DNA of 64,000 bases from Chengkuizengella sediminis. GTDB taxonomy: Bacteria > Bacillota > Bacilli > Paenibacillales > KCTC-33759. Location: positions 62,001-126,000 of the forward strand of contig NZ_SIJC01000001.1 of the NCBI RefSeq assembly GCF_010078385.1, in the 5' to 3' direction. The stretch's first letter is position 1. The number at the start of each line of letters is the position of its first letter. A model generated the notes under the pieces. The model searched no databases. It worked only from the letters and a program-made list of their open reading frames with translations, and was not told where the DNA came from. The position numbers were made by a program, and so were the translations under genes. Shown piece after piece: positions 25,557 to 34,713 of the stretch.

Positions 25557-27663
25557 TTGTAACACCTTGCTTTCGTTTAATCCGTTCTAATCGTCCAAAG
25601 ATAATATTACCTTGTTTAATCGTGTTGTATATGTCCTTTAATCTTTCAAGGTTTTTCCGATTTTTCTCTAGAATTTCTTTTCGACCATATTGCTGGGCAA
25701 CATCAATCATTTTGGATGTCGATTGAATATGAATCTCATATTTGGCTGCGTCCATTTCTGAAAAACCTACAGCTAAATCTTTACATGGGTTACCACCGTT
25801 ACAGGTTAAACATGGTGGTTCTTCTGCATATGGGCAATCTCCATTTAATCGTGCCCGACATGACCCGTAAGGGTTATCAATGGCTGTTAGCTTATGATCA
25901 CGCCACAAAGTATCTAAAATGTCTTGAGGAACTTCATCTTTATCCGATATCTCATACATTTTCCCATTTAGATCAAAACTAAATACTCCTTGTTCTATTG
26001 CGTTTTCAAATGATTTTCGCTTCGTATCATCTAATAATCGTGCGTATCTCATAGTCATTTCAGGAGAAGCATGTGCTAATAATTCCTGAACTGTTAAAAT
26101 GTCAACGCCACTGTTTAACATTTTTACTGCATATGTATGACGAAATTGATGGGTTTTAAAGTAAAATATTTGACCATTTTCATCAACAATGTTTTGTTCA
26201 TTAGCGAGTATATTTAAATATTTTCCTATTGTTTGTTGTCCATATGGTAAACCTTTTCGAGATCCACGATAACGAACAAAAATGAATCTATCTGGGTTAT
26301 TATCTTGATTACTATTTTGAACAGAACGATCAATCAAAGATGCTAACATATTAGCTAACTCTTCATCTATTGGAATTCGATGTCCTTTCACATAAGTCTT
26401 TTCAATATCTGTTTCAATGTAATATTTTTTGTTCAATTTGACTAAACAATCTTGTTTTAATCCCAACACATCAGATATCCGTAATCCTGTTTTAAATGCT
26501 GTCCAAATAACAGGCTGAAAGTCTTGATGTAAGTGGTTTAGATTTTCAAATAATTGCTTTAAAATCGACTGAGGAATATAGTTAACATGGTCATAAGATT
26601 TCTTTTTTGATTTCGGTTTATCTTCTGGGAAAATCAGCTTTCTAACACTCTGTTTAGGTGCAATAGCGAATTCATAACGTTGAATGTCTGATAAAAATTT
26701 ACTTATAATTGTTAAAGACGTTGAAATATAACTTTCAGGATGAGCATTTCTTCGTTTAAGATGACTTCTCGCATATTGATTAAGCCATTCGATGAACCGT
26801 TCAATATGTTTTCGGCTTAAACCACTTATATTATTCCAAGATGGCTCAATGGACGAAATGAAATTTAAAAAGTTAGGAAGAAATCTTATGTAATTCATTG
26901 CAGTACACCATGTAAAATTGTGTTTACTTAATAATCGCTGCTTTATGTAACTCTTTACCTCATTTTTTATAGGAATGTTCTTGATGTTTGAAAAATCTAT
27001 AGAAAAATTTTGCTTTGATTTGTTATATTTAATGACATATTGCTCATTTAAAATTCGAACATCCCAACAATCTTTTTCCCATTCTTCACGCGTATCTGTT
27101 AACTCAAATAAGGAATTGTACATCAGTCTTAAGAATGTTGCTGAGTGAGATTTATATGTCAAATCTCCATAGAGTTTATCTTTTCTTGTTGTTTGTGTCT
27201 TAAAGCCGTTTTTTTCTAACCAAATGAGCCATTCACGTTCTAATCTATCAACATCTAATTCTAGTAAAGAATAAAGGCTTGAGTATTTTTCATTTAAAAA
27301 TGCCGTTAATTTTCTTAAATAAGGTGCCTGTCCAATAAAGAAACTGTTTAAATTCCATTCATCTCGAAATAGTTTGTTGTACCATACAAATTTCATTTCA
27401 AGGTTAGCAGAAGGACTGTTGATATTAAAACTCAAATTTTGGCTTAAATTGTTATATTTTTGATATTGATCTTGGAAGTTAGAAATAGTACTAATAAATT
27501 TGATACTCCAAGTGTCATTTACCAAAAAATAAGGATTATGAATTTCCTGTTCTGTAATTGAACCATCTTCATTTATAAACTTTTCTGTATAGGTTGCCAA
27601 CTGCCTCTGTAATCGTTTAAGATAGTCTATTTGTGTTATGTTACTGTGATCAATCACCTTCAT
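25549..27663 (-). CDS. tnpB: Tn554-type transposase B (tyrosine recombinase)
   Basis: A 704-residue tyrosine recombinase, longer than Tn554 TnpB (about 630). Catalytic-domain motifs are Arg I in TAFKTGLRISDVLGLK (about residue 395), HQFRHTYAVKML (His-x-x-Arg, about 500) and LAHASPEMTMRYARLLDD with the nucleophile Tyr. A C-terminal cysteine cluster (CRARLNGDCPYAEEPPCLTC, NGGNPC) suggests zinc binding. AAAGGAG lies 8 bases before ATG. It works with TnpA and TnpC to move a Tn554-family element by site-specific recombination. All catalytic residues appear intact. Confidence 0.88.
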   Translation of the reverse strand: MKVIDHSNITQIDYLKRLQRQLATYTEKFINEDGSITEQEIHNPYFLVNDTWSIKFISTISNFQDQYQKYNNLSQNLSFNINSPSANLEMKFVWYNKLFRDEWNLNSFFIGQAPYLRKLTAFLNEKYSSLYSLLELDVDRLEREWLIWLEKNGFKTQTTRKDKLYGDLTYKSHSATFLRLMYNSLFELTDTREEWEKDCWDVRILNEQYVIKYNKSKQNFSIDFSNIKNIPIKNEVKSYIKQRLLSKHNFTWCTAMNYIRFLPNFLNFISSIEPSWNNISGLSRKHIERFIEWLNQYARSHLKRRNAHPESYISTSLTIISKFLSDIQRYEFAIAPKQSVRKLIFPEDKPKSKKKSYDHVNYIPQSILKQLFENLNHLHQDFQPVIWTAFKTGLRISDVLGLKQDCLVKLNKKYYIETDIEKTYVKGHRIPIDEELANMLASLIDRSVQNSNQDNNPDRFIFVRYRGSRKGLPYGQQTIGKYLNILANEQNIVDENGQIFYFKTHQFRHTYAVKMLNSGVDILTVQELLAHASPEMTMRYARLLDDTKRKSFENAIEQGVFSFDLNGKMYEISDKDEVPQDILDTLWRDHKLTAIDNPYGSCRARLNGDCPYAEEPPCLTCNGGNPCKDLAVGFSEMDAAKYEIHIQSTSKMIDVAQQYGRKEILEKNRKNLERLKDIYNTIKQGNIIFGRLERIKRKQGVTND

Positions 27664-27678
27664 TTAACTGACTCCTTT

Positions 27679-28803
27679 TCATTGTTCACTTTTCCCAAAA
27701 TGGAATGCATGTTGTGCTTTTTCCCAATTCTTACGAATATCTTCATCAGAAGGATGAAGGTACATATTCATGGTTGTTTGTATTTGGGAGTGTCCCAACC
27801 GTTCTTGTACCTGTTTTATATCCTTTGTCTGTCGATAGAGCATTGATGCATGTGTATGACGAAGTAAATGAGGGTGCACGTTAATTTCTGTTTTATCTCT
27901 TAATCTCTTAAACAATGCACTTACATCTTGATAATTCATAGCTTGCCCAATATTTTTACCATGCAATTTTACAAAAACAAAGTTAGTATCTATCTCTAAT
28001 TCATCGATGAATTCGTAAAGGTAATCATCAAACAAGTCAATTAACTCCTGTGAAATATGTATTTCTCTTTCTCCCGTTTTCAACTTAGCACCGTTAGGCA
28101 ATTCCCCTCTATCTTTTAATTGAATACGGTGTCCATTTTTATGATCAAACATAAAGTCTTCTATAAACAGCGATAGCACTTCTCCAATTCTCAATCCGGT
28201 TTCAAACAGCAGTTTAATAAGCAGTCTATCTCGTATGTTGGTTGTTGCCTTATAAATCTGTTCAACTTCCGCTTTAGACAATATTTGTACTTTTTTTCTT
28301 GGTTCTTTTAGTTTTAGGATATTCTTGCTTGAAGGTTTATCTTGATTAATATGATAGAGAAAATCCTTGTACCTTGTACGCCCTCCAGTAAATATTTGTT
28401 TTATCAGTTTTTCTACCATATCATTTTGTATTTCTTGATTCCGATATAAATAATCATAAAAGTTAGTTACTACTGTGATAGTAAGATTCACTGTCTTCTC
28501 TGTCTTTTTTGCTTTAGTTTGTTGTAACGGAGTTACTTTGCTACTTGAATATGGACTCCTTAACCACCCCATAAAATCTGCTAAATCTCCTATAGTAATA
28601 TCTTTATAATCTTTTTTTACTTCTTCCAAATAGTCAAAATACTGCTTTAGGGCATAACAGTATGTTTTTAATGTATTGCTGCGTTTTCCTGTTACATCTA
28701 AATACTTCAGATACTTCATTACAGGGACTACTGGTATTCCATCTTTATCAAGAAGCATATATCTTTTCTTATTACCATCAAGTAATACTTCCTGTGCTTT
28801 CAT
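27679..28803 (-). CDS. tnpA: Tn554-type transposase A (tyrosine recombinase)
   Basis: A 374-residue integrase-like protein (Tn554 TnpA is about 361). It has an N-terminal SAM-like DNA-binding domain (about 15-120) and a catalytic domain with LLFETGLRIGEVLSLF (Arg I), HPHLLRHTHASML (His-x-x-Arg) and LGHSQIQTTMNMYLHPSD (Tyr nucleophile). GGTGGAGG precedes ATG by 8 bases. The tnpB start is 15 bases beyond the tnpA stop. No passenger gene such as spc or ermA lies next to the trio, so either cargo was lost or the element is only these genes. Confidence 0.88.
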   Translation of the reverse strand: MKAQEVLLDGNKKRYMLLDKDGIPVVPVMKYLKYLDVTGKRSNTLKTYCYALKQYFDYLEEVKKDYKDITIGDLADFMGWLRSPYSSSKVTPLQQTKAKKTEKTVNLTITVVTNFYDYLYRNQEIQNDMVEKLIKQIFTGGRTRYKDFLYHINQDKPSSKNILKLKEPRKKVQILSKAEVEQIYKATTNIRDRLLIKLLFETGLRIGEVLSLFIEDFMFDHKNGHRIQLKDRGELPNGAKLKTGEREIHISQELIDLFDDYLYEFIDELEIDTNFVFVKLHGKNIGQAMNYQDVSALFKRLRDKTEINVHPHLLRHTHASMLYRQTKDIKQVQERLGHSQIQTTMNMYLHPSDEDIRKNWEKAQHAFHFGKSEQ

Positions 28804-28890
28804 AAATATCCTCCACCTTAAAACATAAGATCATAAAGTAAATATATTATACTAGAATATTTTAGTATAGTTTATAATTCAAATATGTAT

Positions 28891-28934
28891 CAAAAAAGAG
28901 GATATTAGCTCATATATTGAACTAATTATCCTCT
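28891..28934 (-). terminator. Terminator upstream of tnpA, reading toward it
   Basis: AGAGGATATTAG (28897-28908) pairs with CTAATTATCCTCT (28922-28934) with one bulge. On the minus strand it is followed by six T. It would stop outside transcripts from entering the tnpA operon. Confidence 0.6.
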
Positions 28935-28956
28935 AATAATCATAGTACAGTTAATA

Positions 28957-29077
28957 AAATAAAGTTGCACCGAAATATTATATTGAATACAGTTTAATCA
29001 AAACTTATGAATTAGAATGTGATTCATGAGTTTTTTAACTTTCATATTAGACAAAAGCGCCCTATTGTGGAATAACG
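28957..29077 (+). repeat. Dispersed repeat, copy B, carrying a terminator
   Basis: Ungapped match to copy A at 2401-2521. It contains the same hairpin (29000-29012 with 29022-29034, then TT). It lies immediately outside the tnpA side of the Tn554-type genes, in non-coding DNA. Confidence 0.8.
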
Positions 29078-29197
29078 TAATTGGAGAAATAGTTTAAAAT
29101 TAGGAAGGGAAGTGATTGTGGAAGGATGTACTTGAATTAAAGATGTAGTTAAGTTTAAGAAATATCGGTTAATTTATATTCATTTTTTTGATACACT

Positions 29198-29935
29198 TTG
29201 AAAGTAATCAGTCATTTTAAAAGGGAGAGAAAAATAATATCACAATCATTAATCTTTGACATGGATGGAACACTATTTCAAACAGATAAAATATTAGAAT
29301 TATCACTAGAAGATACTTTTAACCATCTAAGGTCACAAAATAAATGGGATACAGTAACCCCTATTGATAAATATCGTGAGATTATGGGTGTACCTTTACC
29401 AAAAGTATGGGAAACTTTGTTAACTAATCATTCCATGGAAGTAAGAGAACAAACTGATGCTTATTTTCTGGAAAGATTAGTTGAAAATATAAAAAGTGGG
29501 AAAGGTGCTTTATATCCTAATGTAAAGGAAGTATTCAGTTATTTAAAAGAGAATAATTGTTCAATTTACATAGCAAGTAATGGTTTGACGGCATATTTAA
29601 AAGCAATTGTGAGTTATTATAATTTGGATAATTGGGTTACTGAAACATTCAGTATCCAACAAATTGAATCGTTGAATAAATCAGACTTAGTTCAGAATAT
29701 TATAAAAAAATATGGTATTACCAATGGTGCTGTAGTAGGAGATCGACTATCAGATATAAATGCAGCTAAAGATAATAGATTAGTTTCAATAGGATGTAAT
29801 TTTGATTTTGCACGAGAAGATGAACTTTCTCAGGCTGATATCGTAATTGATGACTTAATTGATCTACAAACAATACTACCTAAATTAAATAAACAGCTTA
29901 TTGAACAAACGGAGGAATTGATCCAGAAGAATTAA
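29198..29935 (+). CDS. HAD-superfamily hydrolase
   Basis: A haloacid-dehalogenase-like phosphatase. Motif I is IFDMDGTLFQTD (nucleophile Asp), motif II IYIASNG (Ser), the motif III Lys region IESLNKSDLVQNIIKK and motif IV VVGDRLSDINAAKDN. The helical cap lies between motifs I and II, as in phosphoglycolate-phosphatase-like members. The substrate is unknown. The start is odd: the only good ribosome binding site (AAAAGGGAGAG, 29219-29229) points to an ATA codon at 29237, probably a mutated ATG. The open frame begins at a TTG (29198) without a site. Expression may be weak or lost. Confidence 0.75.
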   Translation: MKVISHFKRERKIISQSLIFDMDGTLFQTDKILELSLEDTFNHLRSQNKWDTVTPIDKYREIMGVPLPKVWETLLTNHSMEVREQTDAYFLERLVENIKSGKGALYPNVKEVFSYLKENNCSIYIASNGLTAYLKAIVSYYNLDNWVTETFSIQQIESLNKSDLVQNIIKKYGITNGAVVGDRLSDINAAKDNRLVSIGCNFDFAREDELSQADIVIDDLIDLQTILPKLNKQLIEQTEELIQKN

Positions 29936-30027
29936 TGCCTTTCGTCAGTTTCCGCAATACCAGCTAATAGGAAGTCAAGAATAAACTCTAAAAAAATTAT
30001 TTTAGTTGTGTTAAGATAAAAATAAAC

Positions 30028-30090
30028 ATACCAAATAATCTTCCTTTAATATAAACGGAAGAATCTTCTTTTAATTGATTATTTTGGTAG
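30028..30090. terminator. Nested hairpins between the HAD gene and IS110
   Basis: ACCAAATAATC (30030-30040) pairs with GATTATTTTGGT (30077-30088) with one bulge. An alternative inner stem pairs ATCTTCC with GGAAGAAT. It is the only structure between the convergent HAD and IS110 genes. The right end of the IS110 element may lie here. Confidence 0.4.
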
Positions 30091-30093
30091 TAA

Positions 30094-31290
30094 TCATATT
30101 ACAAATGTTTCTTTTCGTTTTAGTAAAGCATAAATCCAGTGAATGAGCTTATTCGCACAAGCAATGACTGCGACTTTATGTGGCTTACCTTCTTCTCGTT
30201 TTCTATCATAGAATTCTTTTAGTCTAGGATTCCGAGTGTTTATCAAGCCACATTGTACAGCAATATATAAAACCTGTCTGAGTCTAGTAGATCCTCTTTT
30301 CGTTATACGATTAATTCTGGCTTTGAATTGGCCTGATTCATGGACACTAGGATCAATGCCAGCAAAGGCTACGAGTTTCTTAGGGTTATTAAATCGGTCA
30401 ATTTCACCGATCTCGGAGATGATTGTGGCTGCAATCTTGCCTCCAATACCAGGGATTGATCGAATAATAGGATAGGCTTCAAACGCTTGAGCCATGGCAT
30501 CTATTTCCGTCTCTAATTGGGATAGGTGTTTTTGGTATTGTAGAAGCATTTCAATATACATCTTTACACTAATAAGATGACTGTAGTATAGCGTTTGTTT
30601 ATATGGATTATTTCTTGCGGCAGATTTCAGTTTCTCTGCCTTCTTCATGGACCAGGACTTCGAACGACGCTTACATAATTGGTGAATTTCATGTGCAATT
30701 TCACTAAGGTTCAGTTCTTCAACCTCTCCAGGTGTTGGAAAAGCGAGTAGGGTATGTAAGGAAACCTTTGAAAATAAGTCTCCAAATACGCCCTTATATT
30801 CGGGAAAGACTTGATCTAAAATAGTATGAAATTGCAACTTGGTTTGTACGTAGGTTCCCGTCAGAGAATCATGTTGTCTACAGAGATTACGAAGATTTAG
30901 CGTTTGAATATTTTTCTTTTGAAATGCTTCTAGGTCTTCTTTGTAATACAGCTCACAGAGGTGATAAGCATCTATTGCATCTGTTTTGACTTTTCGTAGA
31001 CTCACTTTTTTGGCTTCATATGAGATGACAGGATTGACCAAATAATAGGTTACACCATGGTCCTCTAAAAACTGCAAGACTGGCTCGTGATAGTGTCCTG
31101 TTGATTCAAAAATAACACTCGGAGATTGTCCACTTATTTGCTCTACCTCCTGATAAAATAAATAAAAATCATGTAAGCCCATTCGATCGTGTTTAAACTT
31201 AAAGCTCTTTTTGTAAGGATTTTTCTTTTCTAAGAAGGCTTGAACTTGGCTTTCTCCTTTTGCAACATCCAGACCAATGACTGGATCCAT
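30094..31290 (-). CDS. IS110-family transposase (bridge-RNA-type recombinase)
   Basis: A 398-residue DEDD transposase. The N-terminal RuvC-like domain shows GLDVAKGESQVQAFL (first Asp), IFESTGHYHEP (Glu) and RKVKTDAIDAYHL (Asp pair). The C-terminal transposase_20 domain shows RSIPGIGGKIAATIISEIGE and AFAGIDPSVHESGQFKARIN, whose Ser is the expected covalent nucleophile. Length and residues look complete, so it is probably active. GGGAAGTG precedes ATG by 7-8 bases. IS110 enzymes use an RNA transcribed from the element's own non-coding end to choose donor and target; that region lies just upstream here. Confidence 0.92.
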   Translation of the reverse strand: MDPVIGLDVAKGESQVQAFLEKKNPYKKSFKFKHDRMGLHDFYLFYQEVEQISGQSPSVIFESTGHYHEPVLQFLEDHGVTYYLVNPVISYEAKKVSLRKVKTDAIDAYHLCELYYKEDLEAFQKKNIQTLNLRNLCRQHDSLTGTYVQTKLQFHTILDQVFPEYKGVFGDLFSKVSLHTLLAFPTPGEVEELNLSEIAHEIHQLCKRRSKSWSMKKAEKLKSAARNNPYKQTLYYSHLISVKMYIEMLLQYQKHLSQLETEIDAMAQAFEAYPIIRSIPGIGGKIAATIISEIGEIDRFNNPKKLVAFAGIDPSVHESGQFKARINRITKRGSTRLRQVLYIAVQCGLINTRNPRLKEFYDRKREEGKPHKVAVIACANKLIHWIYALLKRKETFVI

Positions 31291-31309
31291 GTCGTATCAC
31301 TTCCCTTTA

Positions 31310-31490
31310 ATAGATTTGCCGGCAGCCCCTAACCTAACTTGTAGTTTCATAGCTTCGCTTGTTATACGGGATCTATGTCCCAACCAGCCTCAAACATGTT
31401 TCTACAAGTAGGGGGTGAACAGTATTGCGGACGGGATCGAATCCCACTGGCGCTTACGTTCTGCCCCGGCTACTTAAAGAATAACCTATA
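31310..31490 (-). ncRNA. Candidate IS110 bridge RNA region
   Basis: The non-coding stretch upstream of the transposase start is strongly conserved with the truncated copy (24901-25085) although it codes for nothing. Shared blocks include GTAGCCGGGG, GTTCACCC, TACTTGTAGAAACATGT and GGCTGGTTGGGAC. It forms small hairpins such as GGGATTCGATCCC. In IS110-group elements the bridge RNA lies exactly here, between the left end and the gene. Differences between the copies fall in interrupted blocks, where guide loops would be expected. Exact ends are not determined. Confidence 0.55.
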
Positions 31491-31531
31491 AAAAATAGAC
31501 CAACCAGATTATTAACTGATTGACCTTATAA
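31489..31531 (-). terminator. Terminator at the IS110 left end (intact copy)
   Basis: ATAGACCAACCAG (31495-31507) pairs with CTGATTGACCTTAT (31516-31529) with G-U pairs, followed on the minus strand by a T-run. It is the equivalent of 25096-25129. The outer neighbour is ATCTGGCGC, the dispersed repeat motif. Confidence 0.6.
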
Positions 31532-31627
31532 TACGATCTGGCGCTTTAATGGGACACGAGATAACACCTAAAGAAGTTGATTTTGAAAGCAATTCAAATA
31601 TTAACTAAACATAAGGGAGGTTACAAT

Positions 31628-34189
31628 ATGATATACGGATTTAAAACTAAGGAAGTACCTTCATTGTCTCAAGTAGGTGGGAAAGCAAAGGCGTTGATTG
31701 AAACTACTAAAGCAGGTTTTGATGTACCAGAAGGTTTTGTTTTATCAGTTGATTTCTTCGATTCTTGGATAAAAGAAATTATGTCAACTAGCGAGTGGCA
31801 ACAATTTTTGACTTCTCCAACTAAAGAGATGTGTGACAAACTCAAGGTGCGAGCGGGAGAACTTGAATTCACTAATGTGCAAAAAGAAGCACTTAGAAGT
31901 GAACTTAATGGTCTGTCGGAAAAAGCGGTTTTTGCAGTCAGATCTTCATCGCCAGAGGAAGACCTTGAAGATACCAGCTTTGCAGGCCAGTACGATACTA
32001 TACTTGGTGCTGTCAGAAGCAACCTTGAAAGTGCAATTGTTGAGACTTTTACTTCAATGATGGATACGAGAGTCGTGGAATATAAAAAATTGAATGAACT
32101 ACCTCTAGATAATCCGAGGATTGCCATTATCATACAGAAGCAGATTGCATCAGACATAAGTGGTATTGCATTTTCTTTAAATCCATCAAACAATTGCTAT
32201 GATGAGGCTATGATTAATGCCAGTTTCGGGCTCGGTGAAACCATCGTATCTGGTCAGGTAACACCAGACACTTATGTGGTAGAAAAAGTTAAAAGTCAGA
32301 TTTTGGACAAAAAGATTATGGAAAAATCTTTAGGTCTATGGTTAAAAGAAAATGGTGGTACTGTAGAAGAAGATAACAAGGACCCAAAAGCACAGGCTCT
32401 ATCAGATAATCAGATTCTTATGGTTGCAGAACTTGTGACTAAATGTGAAGAATACTACGGTAGGCCAATGGATATAGAATGGGCAATAGAAAATGATAAA
32501 CTTTATCTTTTACAGTCTAGACCAATTACAACCTATCTACCTCTGTTTCCTGAGCTTGTAACAAAACCTGGGGAAGAAAAGCTAATTTATGTTGATGTCA
32601 TAGGGATGACCCAGGGATTTACTGAGTCTATGAGTGTTCTTGGAACTGAACTTTGGGGATTAAGCGTAGAGAGTATTAAAGGTGAGGTGATGATTTGTTC
32701 TGAGGATGGTACGTCACCAACCCTTCATGGCAGACAGTATTTTAACGTATCTCATACTTACAAAGCTTTTGGATCAAAAGTCGTTTCGAGTTTTTTAGAA
32801 AACTATGATGGCAACGTAAAGAGAATTTTTACTGAAGTAGATATGAATGATTACATTCCCAAGAAGGTATCGCCTAGGTTAAAAGGTGCAAAAAAGGGTT
32901 TGGTGAAAATGACTTTTAGAATATTGCCATCGATGATGAAAGCTGTATTTATTAACTATAAAAAAGTTATGGCAGACTATGAAGCTTTAGCTGCTGAACT
33001 AATGAACTTTGCTGATGATATCAGTCCGGAGAATGATTTCAAAAAAACAGCAGAAGAGCTTACTGGCAAATTCGATGTGCTTATGAATGCTGGTGGCGTG
33101 ATTGTAGGTATTCTATCTCTAAGAAATGTTAAAAAAATGTTTAAAGGACATGACATTGAAACAGAAGTAGCTGCTTTAGGAATGGAGTTAAAAGGCAATC
33201 CAACAAGCGCTATGGGACGGCTATTATTTAAATTAGCCTCTTATGATGAATTTCAAAATACGAAGGATAAAAACAATTTTTTAACCAAGATAGAAAATAG
33301 AGCGTATTCTACAGAGTTTTTATCAGACTTTGACGAGTTTATATCCAAATATGGCGTACGTGGATTTATGGAAATAGATGTTGCTTCTGAGCGCGCCTAT
33401 GAAAATTTGGGGAGTGTTTATGATCGATTAAAAGAAATAAACATAAATGATAGTCAGATTACTATGGCAAAACAGAAGAGAAAGGTAGCCTATGACAAAA
33501 TGTATGCTGTAGCTAAAGAAAAAGGATTAGAGAAGAAATTTGAAGAAGGGGCAAGGAAATTTCAGAATACGTTCGGATATAGAGAACACCCAAAATATAT
33601 TATGGTATATGGTTTTGCACGCCTGCATGATGTTTGTTTGTCATTAGGTGAGAAGTTTGTAGGGCAAGGAAGACTTGAAGACAAATATCAGATATTTGAT
33701 TTGCATTTGGATGAAATCAGTAAAGGGCAAAAAAATCAAAGTCTTGATTTGAAATCCCTTAGAAAAGCTAATCTTGAACCTTATAAAAAAGTTAGTCATA
33801 TAAAAGAATGGCCGCTGGTCATTGATTCAAGAGGTAAGATATTTAAACCTAAATTAGAGATTAAGGATGGCGATATAGTAGGTGATCCAATAGCTCCTGG
33901 CAAAATAATAGGCAGAGCAAAAGTGCTTCATTCACCATATGAAAAACCGTTGAACACAGGAGAAATACTCGTTACAACATCAACGGAACCTTCTTGGACA
34001 CCAATATTTATTAATGCGGCAGGAGTCATAATGGAAATTGGGGGACCGCTTCAACATGGAGGCATCATTGCTAGAGAATATGGCATTCCTTGTGTCAGTG
34101 GACTTATGGGTATTATGGATATAGTTAAAGATGGTGACTTGCTCGAGGTAGATGGATCGAATGGCATAGTGAAAATATTAGAAGCATAA
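31628..34189 (+). CDS. PEP synthase / rifampin-phosphotransferase-like enzyme
   Basis: An 853-residue, three-part enzyme. The N-terminal ATP-grasp domain (about 1-320) has VGGKAKALIETTKAGFDVPE, FAVRSSSPEEDLEDTSFAGQ and MDIEWAIENDKLYLLQSRPI. A long helical middle domain (about 330-750) follows. The C-terminal swivelling phosphohistidine domain has TEPSWTPIFINAAG and GGPLQHGGIIAREYGIPCVS, with the catalytic His. The His loop and domain sizes resemble rifampin phosphotransferases more than PEP synthases, which have an SH-A loop and a barrel after the His domain. AAGGGAGG lies 7 bases before ATG 31628. The true substrate is unproven. Confidence 0.75.
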   Translation: MIYGFKTKEVPSLSQVGGKAKALIETTKAGFDVPEGFVLSVDFFDSWIKEIMSTSEWQQFLTSPTKEMCDKLKVRAGELEFTNVQKEALRSELNGLSEKAVFAVRSSSPEEDLEDTSFAGQYDTILGAVRSNLESAIVETFTSMMDTRVVEYKKLNELPLDNPRIAIIIQKQIASDISGIAFSLNPSNNCYDEAMINASFGLGETIVSGQVTPDTYVVEKVKSQILDKKIMEKSLGLWLKENGGTVEEDNKDPKAQALSDNQILMVAELVTKCEEYYGRPMDIEWAIENDKLYLLQSRPITTYLPLFPELVTKPGEEKLIYVDVIGMTQGFTESMSVLGTELWGLSVESIKGEVMICSEDGTSPTLHGRQYFNVSHTYKAFGSKVVSSFLENYDGNVKRIFTEVDMNDYIPKKVSPRLKGAKKGLVKMTFRILPSMMKAVFINYKKVMADYEALAAELMNFADDISPENDFKKTAEELTGKFDVLMNAGGVIVGILSLRNVKKMFKGHDIETEVAALGMELKGNPTSAMGRLLFKLASYDEFQNTKDKNNFLTKIENRAYSTEFLSDFDEFISKYGVRGFMEIDVASERAYENLGSVYDRLKEININDSQITMAKQKRKVAYDKMYAVAKEKGLEKKFEEGARKFQNTFGYREHPKYIMVYGFARLHDVCLSLGEKFVGQGRLEDKYQIFDLHLDEISKGQKNQSLDLKSLRKANLEPYKKVSHIKEWPLVIDSRGKIFKPKLEIKDGDIVGDPIAPGKIIGRAKVLHSPYEKPLNTGEILVTTSTEPSWTPIFINAAGVIMEIGGPLQHGGIIAREYGIPCVSGLMGIMDIVKDGDLLEVDGSNGIVKILEA

Positions 34190-34417
34190 TTGAGCATTAA
34201 TCCAATTTACAGTACAGGATTTGTAGAATCTAGAAGATCTAAAAAGTTTTACGGAACAGTTATTTATTAAGTAATAATATAAGCCACTATGCGGTATCAA
34301 ACATAGGCTTACTCATTGTAATATCTCATGCTAATTTGGACTTAGCATGAACATTGATTCAACCTTTAGCACTTTTCGCATTTTTGCTCTACAGTTTAAT
34401 TGAATAGCTGAATATAA

Positions 34418-34470
34418 TGTGATTCATGAGTTTTTTGACTTTCATACTAGACAATAGGGCCAGATCGTAT
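34418..34470 (+). repeat. Partial copy of the dispersed repeat
   Basis: AATGTGATTCATGAGTTTTT and the following TTCATACTAGACAATAGGGC match the second half of copies A and B. The first arm of the hairpin is missing. It then reads CCAGATCGTATTTGTTGAAT, sharing CCAGATCGTATT with the outer edge of the intact IS110. The rest of the gap 34190-34713 holds no recognised feature. Confidence 0.6.
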
Positions 34471-34713
34471 TTGTTGAATAAGTGCTGTCTTTTTTGTTTA
34501 ATTTTGAAATAATACTATTTAAGTAAAAGGCAGGTGAGATTATTTTAAATAACATAAAGGAAAGAAAATTAATAAATTCTGATGCGATTGGTTGTTCAAT
34601 TGAAACAACTATTTATTATTAAATATACATCCACTTATTTCCATTGTCTCAATTCTATTTTATTTTCTATAATTTAGTATGTATAACTACGTTTTCACTA
34701 TTGAGGTTTAATT

